Shown here piece after piece: positions 25,508-34,780 of a stretch of DNA of 64,000 nucleotides. Origin of the DNA: JASSUD01 sp031963445. Its GTDB lineage: Bacteria; Pseudomonadota; Gammaproteobacteria; Burkholderiales; Burkholderiaceae. The translations under genes were made by a program, and so were the position numbers. Location: assembly GCA_031963445.1 (NCBI GenBank), contig JASSUH010000003.1, positions 7,028 through 71,027 of the forward strand, in the 5' to 3' direction. The stretch's first letter is position 1. Each line of letters begins with the position of its first letter. The notes beneath the pieces were generated by a model. It had not been told where the DNA came from. It saw only the letters and a program-made list of their open reading frames with translations, and searched no databases.

Positions 25508-27397
25508 TTAACTTGATTGACGGGCATAATAGGCCGCAGCCGCATCCATCATTTGCTTTTTCTCAGCATGTATATATAGGGAAGTCGTGTCGATGCTGGC
25601 ATGGCCCAGTATTTTTTGTACGACGTTAATCGGCATGTGATGGGCCGTGGCTTGTGTGCCAAAGGTATGACGGAATGCATGGGCTGAGACGGCGATTAGC
25701 CCTTGGCGCTCTTCGTCAGTTAAGGTGTCATCTTCGCAGGCGAGTTGCGCGCAACTACGCGTGACTAACCGCCCTAGGCTATCCGCATGATAGCCAGGTG
25801 AATGCGCATGCGCATATTTGCGTTGCGTGGCCGGTGTGGCGGGAAGACAGAGCGCGGATAACAGGGGCCCCTGCGCCTCTGGCTCCTCGAAATTCAACTG
25901 CCGATCATGCCAATGAATGCGCAATGCGCGCATGGTTTCTTCGCTGATGGGGACGATCCGCGCACGATTTCGTTTACCGATAACCATCAGCTCCCAAATA
26001 GGGGTCGTTGAAGCACTGACTTGCGAGCGCGTGAGATGTTCACGGCGCGCCCGAGCGGCTTCTTCACGCCGTAAACCCGACTGACCCATTAATAAAATCG
26101 CGGCACGTGCGATGCGCAATTGCTGCGCTTGAGGATTTGCGCATCGGACATTGAGTACCTGGCGCACCTGCTGCCAGAGCGTAGCAGGCAGGGCGCGTTC
26201 GATTTGAAGTTTCGCCACCGCCATGATCGTAATGGGGTCATTGACGACTTGCCAAGGATTGGCCGCCAAATAACGGACATCGACTAACCATTTAAAAGCC
26301 GTACGAATGACTTGTACCGCATAGCGTTGACTATTGGCACTTAAGCCGCCTGGCGCAAAAGGTCGCCAACGCGAACTAGTACGCGTACAGCGCGGCCCCA
26401 CAAATTCGGCAGGCAGCGCCGCGATAAAATCTTTATACGCTTCGCAGTCCTCGGCGAGACAAGAAGACAGCGCTTTTCGGCGCACCATCACTGACCATAA
26501 AACAAAACGTTCAAGTTCTTTCGTATACGCACGCATCGTCTTAGGCTGATGGCGGAATTTGTGCAAATACGTGCGCACCGCGGCTAAATCATGATGGGCT
26601 TGAATAAAACAAAAGGAATGGGCGCGATTAACGCCTGTCTCACCCGACAGCGCGCCGACCAATTGCAGCCGCTCAAGCGGTGCCAGTTGGTCAGCGCCCT
26701 GCCCGACTATCACGATCTCCCCAACCTGGGCTGGGGCTTCCGATACCACATCGGCATCGACGAATTTCCCTAGTGTCGCAGCATGACGCCTCAACCAAGC
26801 CACCAAAATACGTGCACGCCCTGAACCAATGCGCGGGACTGACCGCCACCACGTCCCCCCACGCGCATTGCAAAAATCAATGAATGTCCCCAAGGTCGTC
26901 AGCCCTTCCCCTTTGAGGTATTTCGTCACTTTCGGTTTAAACCACAATCCCAGGGCGTGACTCGCCTGCGGGGGCGTAGCCGCCAACTGAGCGGCATCCG
27001 TCACCATCTGCAATACCGTGACGGTTAGTTGGTGCGTGCTATGGCGGTTAAAGCAGGTTTTCAGATGGTGAACGAGGGGTGCACTACCATGCTCAATCGC
27101 CAGATCCACCAAATAATTACGCATCGTGATCAAGTGCCGTTCGAGCGTCGCCACTGACGCGGCGACGGGATCCTCGGCACTGTAATAGGTACGGATGAGC
27201 ACCGCGGCGGATAGCCGTTGCACAAAGCCGCGCAACGCCGCGTAATCTTTAGCGGTGTAGGGACGGGCAACGTCGAGAATTTCATCGGCCATAGAAAAGA
27301 CTATTGAGGCATAAAACCTTGAGTATATTTCAAGAAACCCGTATTTAGCGAAGCAAATGCAAGTCTGATAATAGGGATTATCAGACAAGGACAGCAT
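25508..27397 (-). CDS. Large tyrosine recombinase (Burkholderia type)
   Basis: 629 residues from the first ATG, 594 from the ATG at 27292; neither has a strong ribosome-binding site. The N-terminal ~200 residues resemble the DUF3701 extension of large burkholderial integrases, followed by a SAM-like core-binding part. The C-terminal catalytic set is visible: Arg in GLRREEAARAR, Lys in VIGKRNRARIVPI, HAFRH, LGHAS and the nucleophile Tyr in TTSLYIHA. GC content is clearly higher than in its neighbours, a sign of separate origin. Roles could be multimer resolution or integration. A 10-bp palindrome overlaps its start. Confidence 0.82.
   Translation of the reverse strand: MLSLSDNPYYQTCICFAKYGFLEIYSRFYASIVFSMADEILDVARPYTAKDYAALRGFVQRLSAAVLIRTYYSAEDPVAASVATLERHLITMRNYLVDLAIEHGSAPLVHHLKTCFNRHSTHQLTVTVLQMVTDAAQLAATPPQASHALGLWFKPKVTKYLKGEGLTTLGTFIDFCNARGGTWWRSVPRIGSGRARILVAWLRRHAATLGKFVDADVVSEAPAQVGEIVIVGQGADQLAPLERLQLVGALSGETGVNRAHSFCFIQAHHDLAAVRTYLHKFRHQPKTMRAYTKELERFVLWSVMVRRKALSSCLAEDCEAYKDFIAALPAEFVGPRCTRTSSRWRPFAPGGLSANSQRYAVQVIRTAFKWLVDVRYLAANPWQVVNDPITIMAVAKLQIERALPATLWQQVRQVLNVRCANPQAQQLRIARAAILLMGQSGLRREEAARARREHLTRSQVSASTTPIWELMVIGKRNRARIVPISEETMRALRIHWHDRQLNFEEPEAQGPLLSALCLPATPATQRKYAHAHSPGYHADSLGRLVTRSCAQLACEDDTLTDEERQGLIAVSAHAFRHTFGTQATAHHMPINVVQKILGHASIDTTSLYIHAEKKQMMDAAAAYYARQSS
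27363..27386. promoter_or_regulatory. Palindrome at the integrase start
   Basis: GTCTGATAAT-AGGG-ATTATCAGAC is a perfect 10-bp inverted repeat with a 4-base centre lying on the first codons of the integrase frame. It could be a recombinase-binding core or crossover site, or an operator. If it is a promoter element, translation would start at the inner ATG at 27292. Confidence 0.5.
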
Positions 27398-27729
27398 GCG
27401 ACCTTTTGTCAGATTAAATTCCGACTAGCATATAAATTTTTACTCATGATGAGATGTATCAACATCGACAAGAGATATAAAACACTTATCTCAGCTAGTA
27501 CAGAGCCGTCTTTTTCTTGGGCATATGATCAAATTAAGTGCGTTTTCCAAGCCATATATGCGTTTTTCCATCCACAAAATCGCTGTACTAAGCTTAAATT
27601 GACAAATACCAATGATAGACAGTGATATATCAGATAAGATCAGTCAAAAAGATTAATCAGAACTTTACTTGCTAATCTTTTGTTTTTGCTTTATCTTAAA
27701 CAGAATTGTTATTTATTGGTTGGTGGATC
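27398..27729. promoter_or_regulatory. Divergent intergenic region, integrase and parA
   Basis: No gene is seen in these 332 bases. A TTGACA (27599-27604) followed after 17-19 bases by GTGATATA (from 27622) is a candidate promoter for parA. No iterons are visible. Confidence 0.3.
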
Positions 27730-28791
27730 GTGGAAGAAAACTTCAAAAAACGGCTCTTAGAGTTCACATCGAAACAAGCTATTGAATTGATTGGCGGCTC
27801 TATTACGCTCGATCAGCTGAAGGATTTCATCAACAAAAGCCAAGAAAAAAAACATACATATCACACTCGATACAGCCCTATAGATATCCGTAAAGCTCGG
27901 GAAAAATTATTTGAAGATCACTTCAAAAAATTAGAGGCCCGCAAAGGCCCTCCTTTAATTTGCGTACATACAAGCAAAGGCGGAACGGGCAAAACGACCA
28001 TATCAACAAATTTGGCAGTTGCTCTTGCGGCTCAAGGGTACCGTGTATGCCTGATTGATGGGGATCCACAAGCCAGCACAACAACTTTACTAGGCTTAAG
28101 TCCACACAATCCGAATCGAAAAACCCTTAGAAATTTGATAAGCCCAATCATAGGCAATTCATTGCTAGAAGAAGTCGCCATTCCGATCTATGAGAATGCT
28201 TACTTAGACTTTATACCTGGTGATTTAAATATGAATCGGCTTGAGCGGGAGCTAGCCGGAGAGCGTGTTAGAGATATGTGCTTTTCCGGGTATTACAACA
28301 AACATATAGCTGAGTTTAAAAAATACGAATTTGTCATTATTGATACCAATCCTAGCTCCACGACGCTGAATTTCAACATGATGGTGCCTGCCAATCTAAT
28401 CATTGCGGTCGCAATGCTTGATGGGTTGTCACTTTCAGCTTTAGAGACTTTATCCGCTGAGCTAGACGATATAGAAAAGCTCACAAAAATAAAGCCTCCT
28501 TTATTACTTGTTATGAATAGCGTTAACCTTATATTGACACACGTTCAAGAGAACCTGAAAGCGCTGAAGAAGGAACACAGCTTGTCAATGGCAAAAACAC
28601 TTATTCCAAATTATGCTGGGTTTGGCCGTCAGGTAAACCTTGAATCTGGTAGATGTCTACCGCTATTTGAAAGTGAACCAGTATCGCCAGCAGGAAAAGC
28701 ATTATTGGAGCTTTCGCGGGAAATCAGTAATCTTTTTGCCAATTATTCTAAAAGCCCCAAAAAAGCCCATTCTGCACAAAGTGCTGCGTGA
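27730..28791 (+). CDS. parA: Plasmid partition ATPase ParA
   Basis: Starting at the GTG at 27730 gives 353 residues; a TTG at 27706 would add eight. The deviant Walker A KGGTGKTT is at residues 83-90, followed by LIDGDPQASTTTLLGL and FVIIDTNPSS. About 75 residues precede the ATPase (KQAIELIGGSITLDQLKDFI), a helix-turn-helix-like extension of type Ia ParA proteins that repress their own promoter. ParA moves plasmid copies over the nucleoid with ParB bound to parS. The parB start lies 10 bp after its stop. Confidence 0.92.
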   Translation: MEENFKKRLLEFTSKQAIELIGGSITLDQLKDFINKSQEKKHTYHTRYSPIDIRKAREKLFEDHFKKLEARKGPPLICVHTSKGGTGKTTISTNLAVALAAQGYRVCLIDGDPQASTTTLLGLSPHNPNRKTLRNLISPIIGNSLLEEVAIPIYENAYLDFIPGDLNMNRLERELAGERVRDMCFSGYYNKHIAEFKKYEFVIIDTNPSSTTLNFNMMVPANLIIAVAMLDGLSLSALETLSAELDDIEKLTKIKPPLLLVMNSVNLILTHVQENLKALKKEHSLSMAKTLIPNYAGFGRQVNLESGRCLPLFESEPVSPAGKALLELSREISNLFANYSKSPKKAHSAQSAA

Positions 28792-28801
28792 GGAAGTATA
28801 A

Positions 28802-29956
28802 ATGACGTCGAAAAATCGCAATACTGATAATCGTAGTACTGGAGTGGCCCAAACTCGAGAAGAGATAGTTGGCAGTGGAATGAAGCTTTTCCCGAAAAGC
28901 TTAGGCGCGATCCCAACTCAGGCAGCCCTAGAACATACGCCAGCAGATCATTTGCTTGAAGAGATAAAAGCCGCGCAAGACTTGGAAATTTTGGAAGGTA
29001 CTCATGCGCCTGTAGTTGTAGTTCAAGAAAATACCAACAAAGCTACAGCCCCTACTCTGCCATCTTCAAAACGTGATTTTTATATAAATATAAATAAGCT
29101 AAAAATTCATGAATGGAACGCTCGCGTTCATCGCCCTCAGTCACGTGTTCAAGAGTTGGCTTTTCTGCTTCTAAAACATGGGCAAGAAAGCCCTGTCATT
29201 GTTACAGAAGATCCCAAAGAACCCGATACTTTTTATATTCTTGATGGTGAGACACGTTATCAATCGGCTAAACATTTAGATTGGAAAGAGTTGTGGGTAT
29301 TACCTGTAGACATTGATCCATCTAAGTCTTTAAAGTTTTATATTCGCTCTTTACAGCAAACGAACTCGACTCAACCTATTTCCATCATAGATCAGGCCAT
29401 TCGTTGGCAAGAGCTTATTGATAAAAAGCTTGCAACGCTTGATGAAATTGCAAATGAAGTAGAGAAAACTAAATCAACCGTTTCCAAAATGTTAGTTTAC
29501 GGTCGGTTTAAACCAGCTGTTCGTGAATTCATGTCGGAGCATCTGGATAAATTTCCATATACTCTCGTTCAAGATTTATCACGCATCATCACTGATGATA
29601 AGAGTGAGGATGAAATTCTCAAAATTTGTGATGCGATTGTCGAAGAAAATATCTCTCGACGAGGCTTAGAGGATCTTATTAAACGCCTATCGCCTAAAGA
29701 TAGTGGTAAGCGCTCATATAAACGTAAGCAAGCGCAAATACATATACCTATCAAACATGGGAACACCCCTATTGGCGGTTTTCGTACATTTGATAACGGC
29801 GGGATGGAATTTAAGCTTCAACCCGAGGCTGAAATGGACGAAAACTTGCTGGCACAATTGTCTTCTTGTTTAGAAATCCTCGCTGAAGCAGCCTGCAAAA
29901 ACAATTCAGCAGAAATGAAATTAGCTATTGTAAATAAATTAAATGAATTCAAATAG
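28802..29956 (+). CDS. parB: Partition protein ParB
   Basis: A 384-residue centromere-binding protein. Residues ~90-190 form the ParB N-domain (NARVHRPQSRVQELAFLLLK, GQESPVIV, ILDGETRYQSAKHL). A helix-turn-helix core follows (LDEIANEVEKTKSTVSKMLV) and a C-terminal dimerisation region. The ~80 N-terminal residues are loosely structured and should contact ParA. The parS array begins about 100 bp after its stop. This is the true partition ParB, distinct from the larger leading-region protein at 21710. Confidence 0.92.
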   Translation: MTSKNRNTDNRSTGVAQTREEIVGSGMKLFPKSLGAIPTQAALEHTPADHLLEEIKAAQDLEILEGTHAPVVVVQENTNKATAPTLPSSKRDFYININKLKIHEWNARVHRPQSRVQELAFLLLKHGQESPVIVTEDPKEPDTFYILDGETRYQSAKHLDWKELWVLPVDIDPSKSLKFYIRSLQQTNSTQPISIIDQAIRWQELIDKKLATLDEIANEVEKTKSTVSKMLVYGRFKPAVREFMSEHLDKFPYTLVQDLSRIITDDKSEDEILKICDAIVEENISRRGLEDLIKRLSPKDSGKRSYKRKQAQIHIPIKHGNTPIGGFRTFDNGGMEFKLQPEAEMDENLLAQLSSCLEILAEAACKNNSAEMKLAIVNKLNEFK

Positions 29957-30059
29957 CCATCAATTTATTTGCGAATCTTACATAACCCGTCTCTGCCCAA
30001 TGGGCTTGAGACGCTTTGCTATAGAAAATAGTTTTTCTATACATCGGGGTCGAGGCATC

Positions 30060-30357
30060 ATTTCCCCGGGGAAATGCTCCTCTCTACACTCTACTGTCGA
30101 AGTACTATTTCCCCGGGGAAATGCCCTTGGTTATATATCACAGTCAAGGCATCATTTCCCCGAGGAAATGGATCTTCCTATACAACGTGCTCGAAGCACT
30201 ATTTCCCCGGGGAAATGCCCTTGGTTATATATCACAGTCAAGGCATCATTTCCCCGGGGAAATCGATCTTCCTATACAACATGCTCGAAGCACTATTTCC
30301 CCGGGGAAATGCCCCCGCCTACATTTTGCGGCCGAGACCCCATTTCTCCAGGGAAAT
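30060..30357. repeat. parS: parS centromere array, seven palindromes at 47-bp period
   Basis: ATTTCCCCGGGGAAAT or a near match begins at 30060, 30107, 30154, 30201, 30248, 30295 and 30342, an exact 47-bp spacing. Sites 3 (one change) and 7 (two changes) are imperfect; site 5 is followed by CG instead of G. The 31-bp spacers alternate between two types, so units 3-4 and 5-6 form a 94-bp higher-order repeat, and a TCGA(A/G)GCA motif precedes most sites. The position after parB identifies it as the centromere. Open frames across it are artefacts of the repeat. Confidence 0.9.
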
Positions 30358-30396
30358 GGAATAAACACCGAGCCCAAATAAATAATAAACACTACA

Positions 30397-30428
30397 AGCA
30401 AAAACGCCCCTTCTGGGGCGTTTTTGCT
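30397..30428. terminator. Bidirectional terminator after parS
   Basis: AGCAAAAACGCCCC-TTCT-GGGGCGTTTTTGCT is a perfect 14-bp stem with A and T tracts on both sides, a typical two-way intrinsic terminator that isolates the par locus from the replication gene. Confidence 0.85.
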
Positions 30429-30494
30429 ATGTGTCAATTTAATTGGAGCGCCGCGATGCTTACGTAGATTTTGTAATTTTAGACTTATAAAAGG

Positions 30495-30524
30495 CAAAAG
30501 CTCGAGTTGGCGCTCGAGCTTTTG
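30495..30524. terminator. Second hairpin upstream of the initiator gene
   Basis: CAAAAGCTCGAG-TTGGCG-CTCGAGCTTTTG is a perfect 12-bp stem about 120 bp before the initiator start. Its T run is short, so it may be a terminator or an element of the replication control region. Confidence 0.6.
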
Positions 30525-30644
30525 TGGGTGTGCAGACCTGAATATTCGATATATTTCAAATCCTTCCTAGCACGTTTGAAGTGTATGTAGTAATTCAGTT
30601 TCTGTCAACGCCTTTTCTCAAGATTTGATTCAATTGAGGCGAAG

Positions 30645-31928
30645 ATGGATAACATATCTCCTGATGCGCAGGTTTTGCCCTGGGCTATTTCAAATTCAAT
30701 CGTTAGAGTTTACGAAGATAAATTCTTCTCCAATTTACTTTACTCTACAAAACAAGTTCTCGCAGCTTTAATTCGATTTGGTTTAAATCTTGAAAATGTA
30801 AATCAATATATTTTCATTAAAAAATCAACCATTTCAGAACTATTAAATGTAAATGAAGCAACTGTTTATCGCGCTCTTTCTAAATTAGAAGAAGAAAAAT
30901 TAATTGAAAGAGAACCTCAAAAAAGAACGTCATCCAATTTTAAAGTCATTGGAAGAATTAAAATTACTTCAATGGCATTGAAAGCTATTGGAATTGAAGG
31001 TTATTTAGAGCAAAATAAAGCCTATCTAGACCAACGTAAAACCCGACTTGCACCGATGCAAGACAAGAACAACCTACCTACACAGTCTTTAAAAAGACAG
31101 TCTGAGCAAAGTTCTTTTAAAGAAATTCAAGGAAGAAGAGTTCCAATGGATTTGGCTTGGCTTGTGGAAAAGAATGAGTTGAAAATCTCAGGATTACTGC
31201 AACTTATGAAAAAAGCTCGAGAAGCGGGTAAGCGTTTATCTGATATCGTGGCCGTTTGTATACATACTCTACGTGAAATCACTGGCCGTCCTTTGTATGG
31301 CTACCTACTTAAATTAATCTCAACGGACAGTGATTTTACGTATCGTAGAGCGATGGAAGAAGAGGAAAAAATAGAAAAACAACGCGCTATTGAAGCTAAA
31401 GCTGAGGCTAAACGTCAGATCGAGATTGCTCAAACAAGTCTGCGAGGTAAAAAATTCCGCTTAGAGTCAGGCCAGTTTGTAGAATTTACAGAGGCAGCAA
31501 TAGAATTTACTGATGTAACTGGACGTCATGCGGGAATGTGCCATTACGAGCAAGGTGCGTCATTTATTGAACAAGCTTTACTTGGCTCTTTAGAGTCTGT
31601 AGACAAGATTCCTCAAAGTGCTGCTCACTTTGAGAAGGACAAAAAAACGGATAGTAGAAGCGCTGAAGAGTTGTCACCACGCGAAAGCCCAAGGTCTGCC
31701 TTCAAAGCCGTGCTTGAAAACTGGAAAGTTTCACTTGGTCTAAAGTCAGCAAACGGAAATGAAACTCCATTGGATTCAGACTTCAATGAGGTTTCTCAAG
31801 GTGATACAAGTTTTGATCAATTTAAAAAAATTGACAATGGATGTGCTACAGAGCCATTACCAAGAAAAAGCCTAAGCTCTGTCATTACCACGCACCTTGA
31901 GAGCATGAAAAGCTTGATTAGCCTATGA
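30645..31928 (+). CDS. Probable plasmid replication initiator
   Basis: A 427-residue protein with a winged-helix segment at ~40-110 (FGLNLENVNQYIFIKKSTIS, ELLNVNEATVYRALSKLEEE, KLIEREPQKR), like phage O-type and plasmid Rep proteins. A charged coiled-coil stretch (~240-270) and a loosely structured tail follow. It sits directly after parAB-parS, where plasmids often carry rep, and no other initiator candidate is visible. No iterons are seen nearby, so the origin is unplaced. GAGG precedes the ATG. It could also be a transcription regulator. Confidence 0.55.
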   Translation: MDNISPDAQVLPWAISNSIVRVYEDKFFSNLLYSTKQVLAALIRFGLNLENVNQYIFIKKSTISELLNVNEATVYRALSKLEEEKLIEREPQKRTSSNFKVIGRIKITSMALKAIGIEGYLEQNKAYLDQRKTRLAPMQDKNNLPTQSLKRQSEQSSFKEIQGRRVPMDLAWLVEKNELKISGLLQLMKKAREAGKRLSDIVAVCIHTLREITGRPLYGYLLKLISTDSDFTYRRAMEEEEKIEKQRAIEAKAEAKRQIEIAQTSLRGKKFRLESGQFVEFTEAAIEFTDVTGRHAGMCHYEQGASFIEQALLGSLESVDKIPQSAAHFEKDKKTDSRSAEELSPRESPRSAFKAVLENWKVSLGLKSANGNETPLDSDFNEVSQGDTSFDQFKKIDNGCATEPLPRKSLSSVITTHLESMKSLISL

Positions 31929-32117
31929 AAAGCAAAATAAAAATTTGTTTTTTTGCTCTGCCATAAAAAGCTAATAAGAAGATATTTTCGAGAAAGATTT
32001 TTGAGTAATGCTCTATGAATATAGATCAAGTAGTTTTACTTAGAGCGAACTAATAACTTAATTCTTATACTAGTAAGAGTATTCTTATAATTTCATTGGT
32101 AGGAAGGAGAGAGGTAA

Positions 32118-33326
32118 ATGACTGTAGATACACTTCGGACAGTAGCAACTCCAGGATATTTGCCTCCGGCGTACACGCCTCCTACTCATCTTCTAGTTGA
32201 TGAGAAAAATCTTCCTGAGTACAAAGAAAAAGAACAACAGCCGCAATATCACGTGATCGTAGTAGACCCGATAAGCAGAAAAGAATCTCCATCCGTTTCG
32301 GAAGAAGCTGGAAGAGCGCAGCCTCCTATTTCAGATGCTCCGGCTATTTCTGATAGCGAAGTGCCTAATATATATCCAAGCGCATCTAATGGCGGAAGTC
32401 TGGTTTTATCGGCCAGAAATAGCAAGGATATGGCTAATGTAGTGAATTATTTCAGTACTAGCTTAACAGCCCAAGTTAAGTCTTACATGAAGCCGGCAAT
32501 TACCAGTACTACTTCTTTGTTAGCAAAAATATTTGTTAAGCAGGAAAAAGCACCAGATGTTTTTGAAAATTTTCGCAATGTAGATTACAAGGTGGGTAGT
32601 AACTGGGTAAAAAATAAATTTATACCTGATACGGTTAAAGAGATTAAGAATTTTATAGGCGAGTCCAGTGTATTTATACACGAAGGACTAGCAGCTATAG
32701 AAGAATTTGATTCTCACCCTAAAGATAAAGTTAAAGATCTTCCGGAAGATCTTCGCGCAGCGCTTCAAGATAAAATGCAGAAAGTAAAAGATGAACTTGA
32801 AGACATTTCATTGTCAATTAATGATGAAATTCAAGCGCATCCTATCCCAGACTTTAAAGTTTTAGATAACCATTTTGTTCAGTTTTTAGGTGCCTGTGCA
32901 GTACTGGGGGGGACAAGTATGCTTGCTGCGCCAGTTTGGGTTGGTATAGCATTAATGGTCGGCGTAGCTGCAATTAAAGTGTCAATACCTTTAATAAGGC
33001 ATAGAGCATCGCTTATAATAGAAGACAAGAAAGAAGTTAAAGAAAAATGTATTGACCTAGTAATTAGTGGATTAGCAAGGAGAATCAAGATGTTAGGCCC
33101 AGTGGCTAATAATAATACCAGCCAAGCAGCTCTAAACAGGATTGAAAATAAGACTGATAAAATTGAGACTTCGGCGGAAGCGGCCAAAAATGAAGCAGCT
33201 GAGGCTAATAAGAAATTAGAAGAAATGCAAGCCAAAATGCTAGAGATGGAACAATCCCGTAAAAAAGAAGCAGAAGAAAATCGTGCTTTTCAGGCTAAAA
33301 TGCTAGAACTCTTGCAGAGAGCTTAA
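32118..33326 (+). CDS. Coiled-coil membrane protein with a PPxY motif, possible effector
   Basis: A 402-residue protein with a strong AGGAGAGAGG site. The head (1-110) is Pro/Ser rich and holds PPAY at 16-19, a PPxY motif that WW-domain proteins (e.g. eukaryotic Nedd4 ligases) bind. A helical region follows, with two hydrophobic spans at ~255-295 (FLGACAVLGGTSMLAAPVWV and GIALMVGVAAIKV) and a coiled-coil tail (MQAKMLEMEQSRKKEAEENR). The layout matches the proteins at 8116 and 35049. The PPxY motif may be chance. A terminator follows at 33378. Confidence 0.55.
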   Translation: MTVDTLRTVATPGYLPPAYTPPTHLLVDEKNLPEYKEKEQQPQYHVIVVDPISRKESPSVSEEAGRAQPPISDAPAISDSEVPNIYPSASNGGSLVLSARNSKDMANVVNYFSTSLTAQVKSYMKPAITSTTSLLAKIFVKQEKAPDVFENFRNVDYKVGSNWVKNKFIPDTVKEIKNFIGESSVFIHEGLAAIEEFDSHPKDKVKDLPEDLRAALQDKMQKVKDELEDISLSINDEIQAHPIPDFKVLDNHFVQFLGACAVLGGTSMLAAPVWVGIALMVGVAAIKVSIPLIRHRASLIIEDKKEVKEKCIDLVISGLARRIKMLGPVANNNTSQAALNRIENKTDKIETSAEAAKNEAAEANKKLEEMQAKMLEMEQSRKKEAEENRAFQAKMLELLQRA

Positions 33327-33377
33327 ACACCATTTCATAGCGACTGCTTAATACTACGGTACTAAATAAAAGCACAA

Positions 33378-33409
33378 AGCAAAAGGCCCTTCTCGGAGGG
33401 CCTTTTGCT
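33378..33409 (+). terminator. Intrinsic terminator
   Basis: AGCAAAAGGCCCT and AGGGCCTTTTGCT form a 13-bp stem with a short loop and flanking A/T runs, about 50 bp after the stop codon of the membrane-protein gene. Confidence 0.85.
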
Positions 33410-33614
33410 ATTAAATGCTTAAAGCTCATCTACTTATGTTTAAAGATTGCAGCTAATAGAAGAGCTTTGAAATAGTGATAGAGATCAGGAACTAGTGTAG
33501 TTCACTGCGCTAAATGATAGTGATTGTTTTAAAAAATACTTTGTTTTTCTTATATGAGAGAAATTAATCTAGGCGGAAGATCTTGCTTAAGCAAATTAAC
33601 TGAGAAAATCTATT

Positions 33615-34079
33615 ATGGAAAGCGCGAGCCTTTTGCTACCTCAGACAGCTGCACAGCCTAATTACGGATCTACTGATTTTATTTCTCGGCAAGAGGAAAC
33701 GAGGGTCGATGCAGAGGCCCAATATGCTACTACTAGTAGTGCCGTCAATGATGAAGTAAACCACGTAACTGAATCTGGAATTGCAATTGACTCGGAGGAG
33801 GGGGCTGAAGTTAATAATTTCCCTCGCCTTCCCCTTCCGGCAAATAGCTGGCGTATTACGCGTGCTAACCAATATTTAGACGCAGTTTTCTTATTAAACC
33901 TTACTATTGTCTTGCTTCAAGTGATTGCGCACGCTACAGAGGTTGATAAGAAGCATAAAACATTAGAATATAGTGTGATGGGCGTTGATGCGGTTATTTC
34001 TGTTGCACTAATTGGCTATGCTATTCATTTATTAGTACAAGAATATTCACCAAGAAATACAGTTTTAGAACACGTATAG
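33615..34079 (+). CDS. Small membrane protein (154 aa)
   Basis: The first ~80 residues are polar (Gln, Ser, Thr, Glu rich). They are followed by two membrane segments: NQYLDAVFLLNLTIVLLQVI at ~85-104 and YSVMGVDAVISVALIGYAIH at ~118-137. A short tail follows. No family is recognised. The start is supported by only a weak ribosome-binding sequence. It sits between two genes for coiled-coil membrane proteins and shares their polar-head, membrane-anchor style. Confidence 0.5.
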   Translation: MESASLLLPQTAAQPNYGSTDFISRQEETRVDAEAQYATTSSAVNDEVNHVTESGIAIDSEEGAEVNNFPRLPLPANSWRITRANQYLDAVFLLNLTIVLLQVIAHATEVDKKHKTLEYSVMGVDAVISVALIGYAIHLLVQEYSPRNTVLEHV

Positions 34080-34318
34080 ACTAGGCTTTATTAAAAGATG
34101 CCGCCAATAAATAACGCGACGATTAGCCCTCGCATGGCCGGGCAAACGTTATGATATTTTTCTTGTTTTTAATTATAAGAAGTTAACCAAGATAAATTCC
34201 TTCTTGAATTTATCAAATTCTTAGAGAATAGCTTGTATACCTTATTTTAAGGCTGCTGCAATATAGAAAAATTAAATCGATTCTTCATCGAAAAAAATTC
34301 TTTCTATCAAAATAAAAA

Positions 34319-34780
34319 GGTGGCGGACCGAGACAGGCCGGAAGCCAGAACAAACCTACTGGGCACCCAAGGGTGCACCTGCTCGACCGCCATAAAACTG
34401 GCTTACTAAGCATCATTCGTTCGTTGGGCTTCCGACCCGTGCCTTTGTTTTGGCAGAAAATCACTTCCTCTATTTTACCCGCTCGTCAAAAAATAGTCAG
34501 TAGACCTATGATTAGTAATGCGCTTCATTTTTGCAGAAGGCATATAAGAGTCTTAAATACAGTACAGATTAAGGCTTATGCTTATTGCAGAATTATTGAA
34601 ATTGTGTTCTTATAATCTGGCAGCATAAGCAATGTCAGTTTATTGTGAAATGCTGCAAAAATGGGTCCGGAAGCCCAACAAGCCTGTTGTTTTAGTAAGT
34701 CTCTATGGCGGTCGAGACGGGTGCACCCTTGGGTGCCCAGTAGGTTTGTTCTGGCTTCCGGCCTGTTTCGGTCCGCCACC
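34319..34780. repeat. Large imperfect inverted repeat (~120-bp arms)
   Basis: The left arm 34319-34438 and right arm 34662-34780 are inverted copies: GGTGGCGGACCGAGACAGGC on the left matches the reverse complement of the right arm through the block CCTACTGGGCACCCAAGGGT and on to GGGCTTCC. Outer parts are nearly identical; inner parts have gaps. The ~220-base centre is AT rich without a gene. A further hairpin, CCACCCTA/TAGGGTGG, follows at 34776-34799. It may be a MITE-like element or an inverted duplication of the start of the short ORF at 34632-34865. No transposase is present. Confidence 0.7.

Noticed and set aside
30060..30357. Regular short repeats with ~31-bp spacers, resembling a CRISPR array
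   Set aside because: The repeats are 16-bp perfect palindromes directly after parAB, and the spacers themselves repeat. No cas genes are present. A parS array explains it better.
29943..30497. Open frames of 83-174 codons across the parS array on both strands
   Set aside because: They arise because a 94-bp higher-order repeat lacks stops in several frames. They have no ribosome-binding sites and overlap parB or the terminator.
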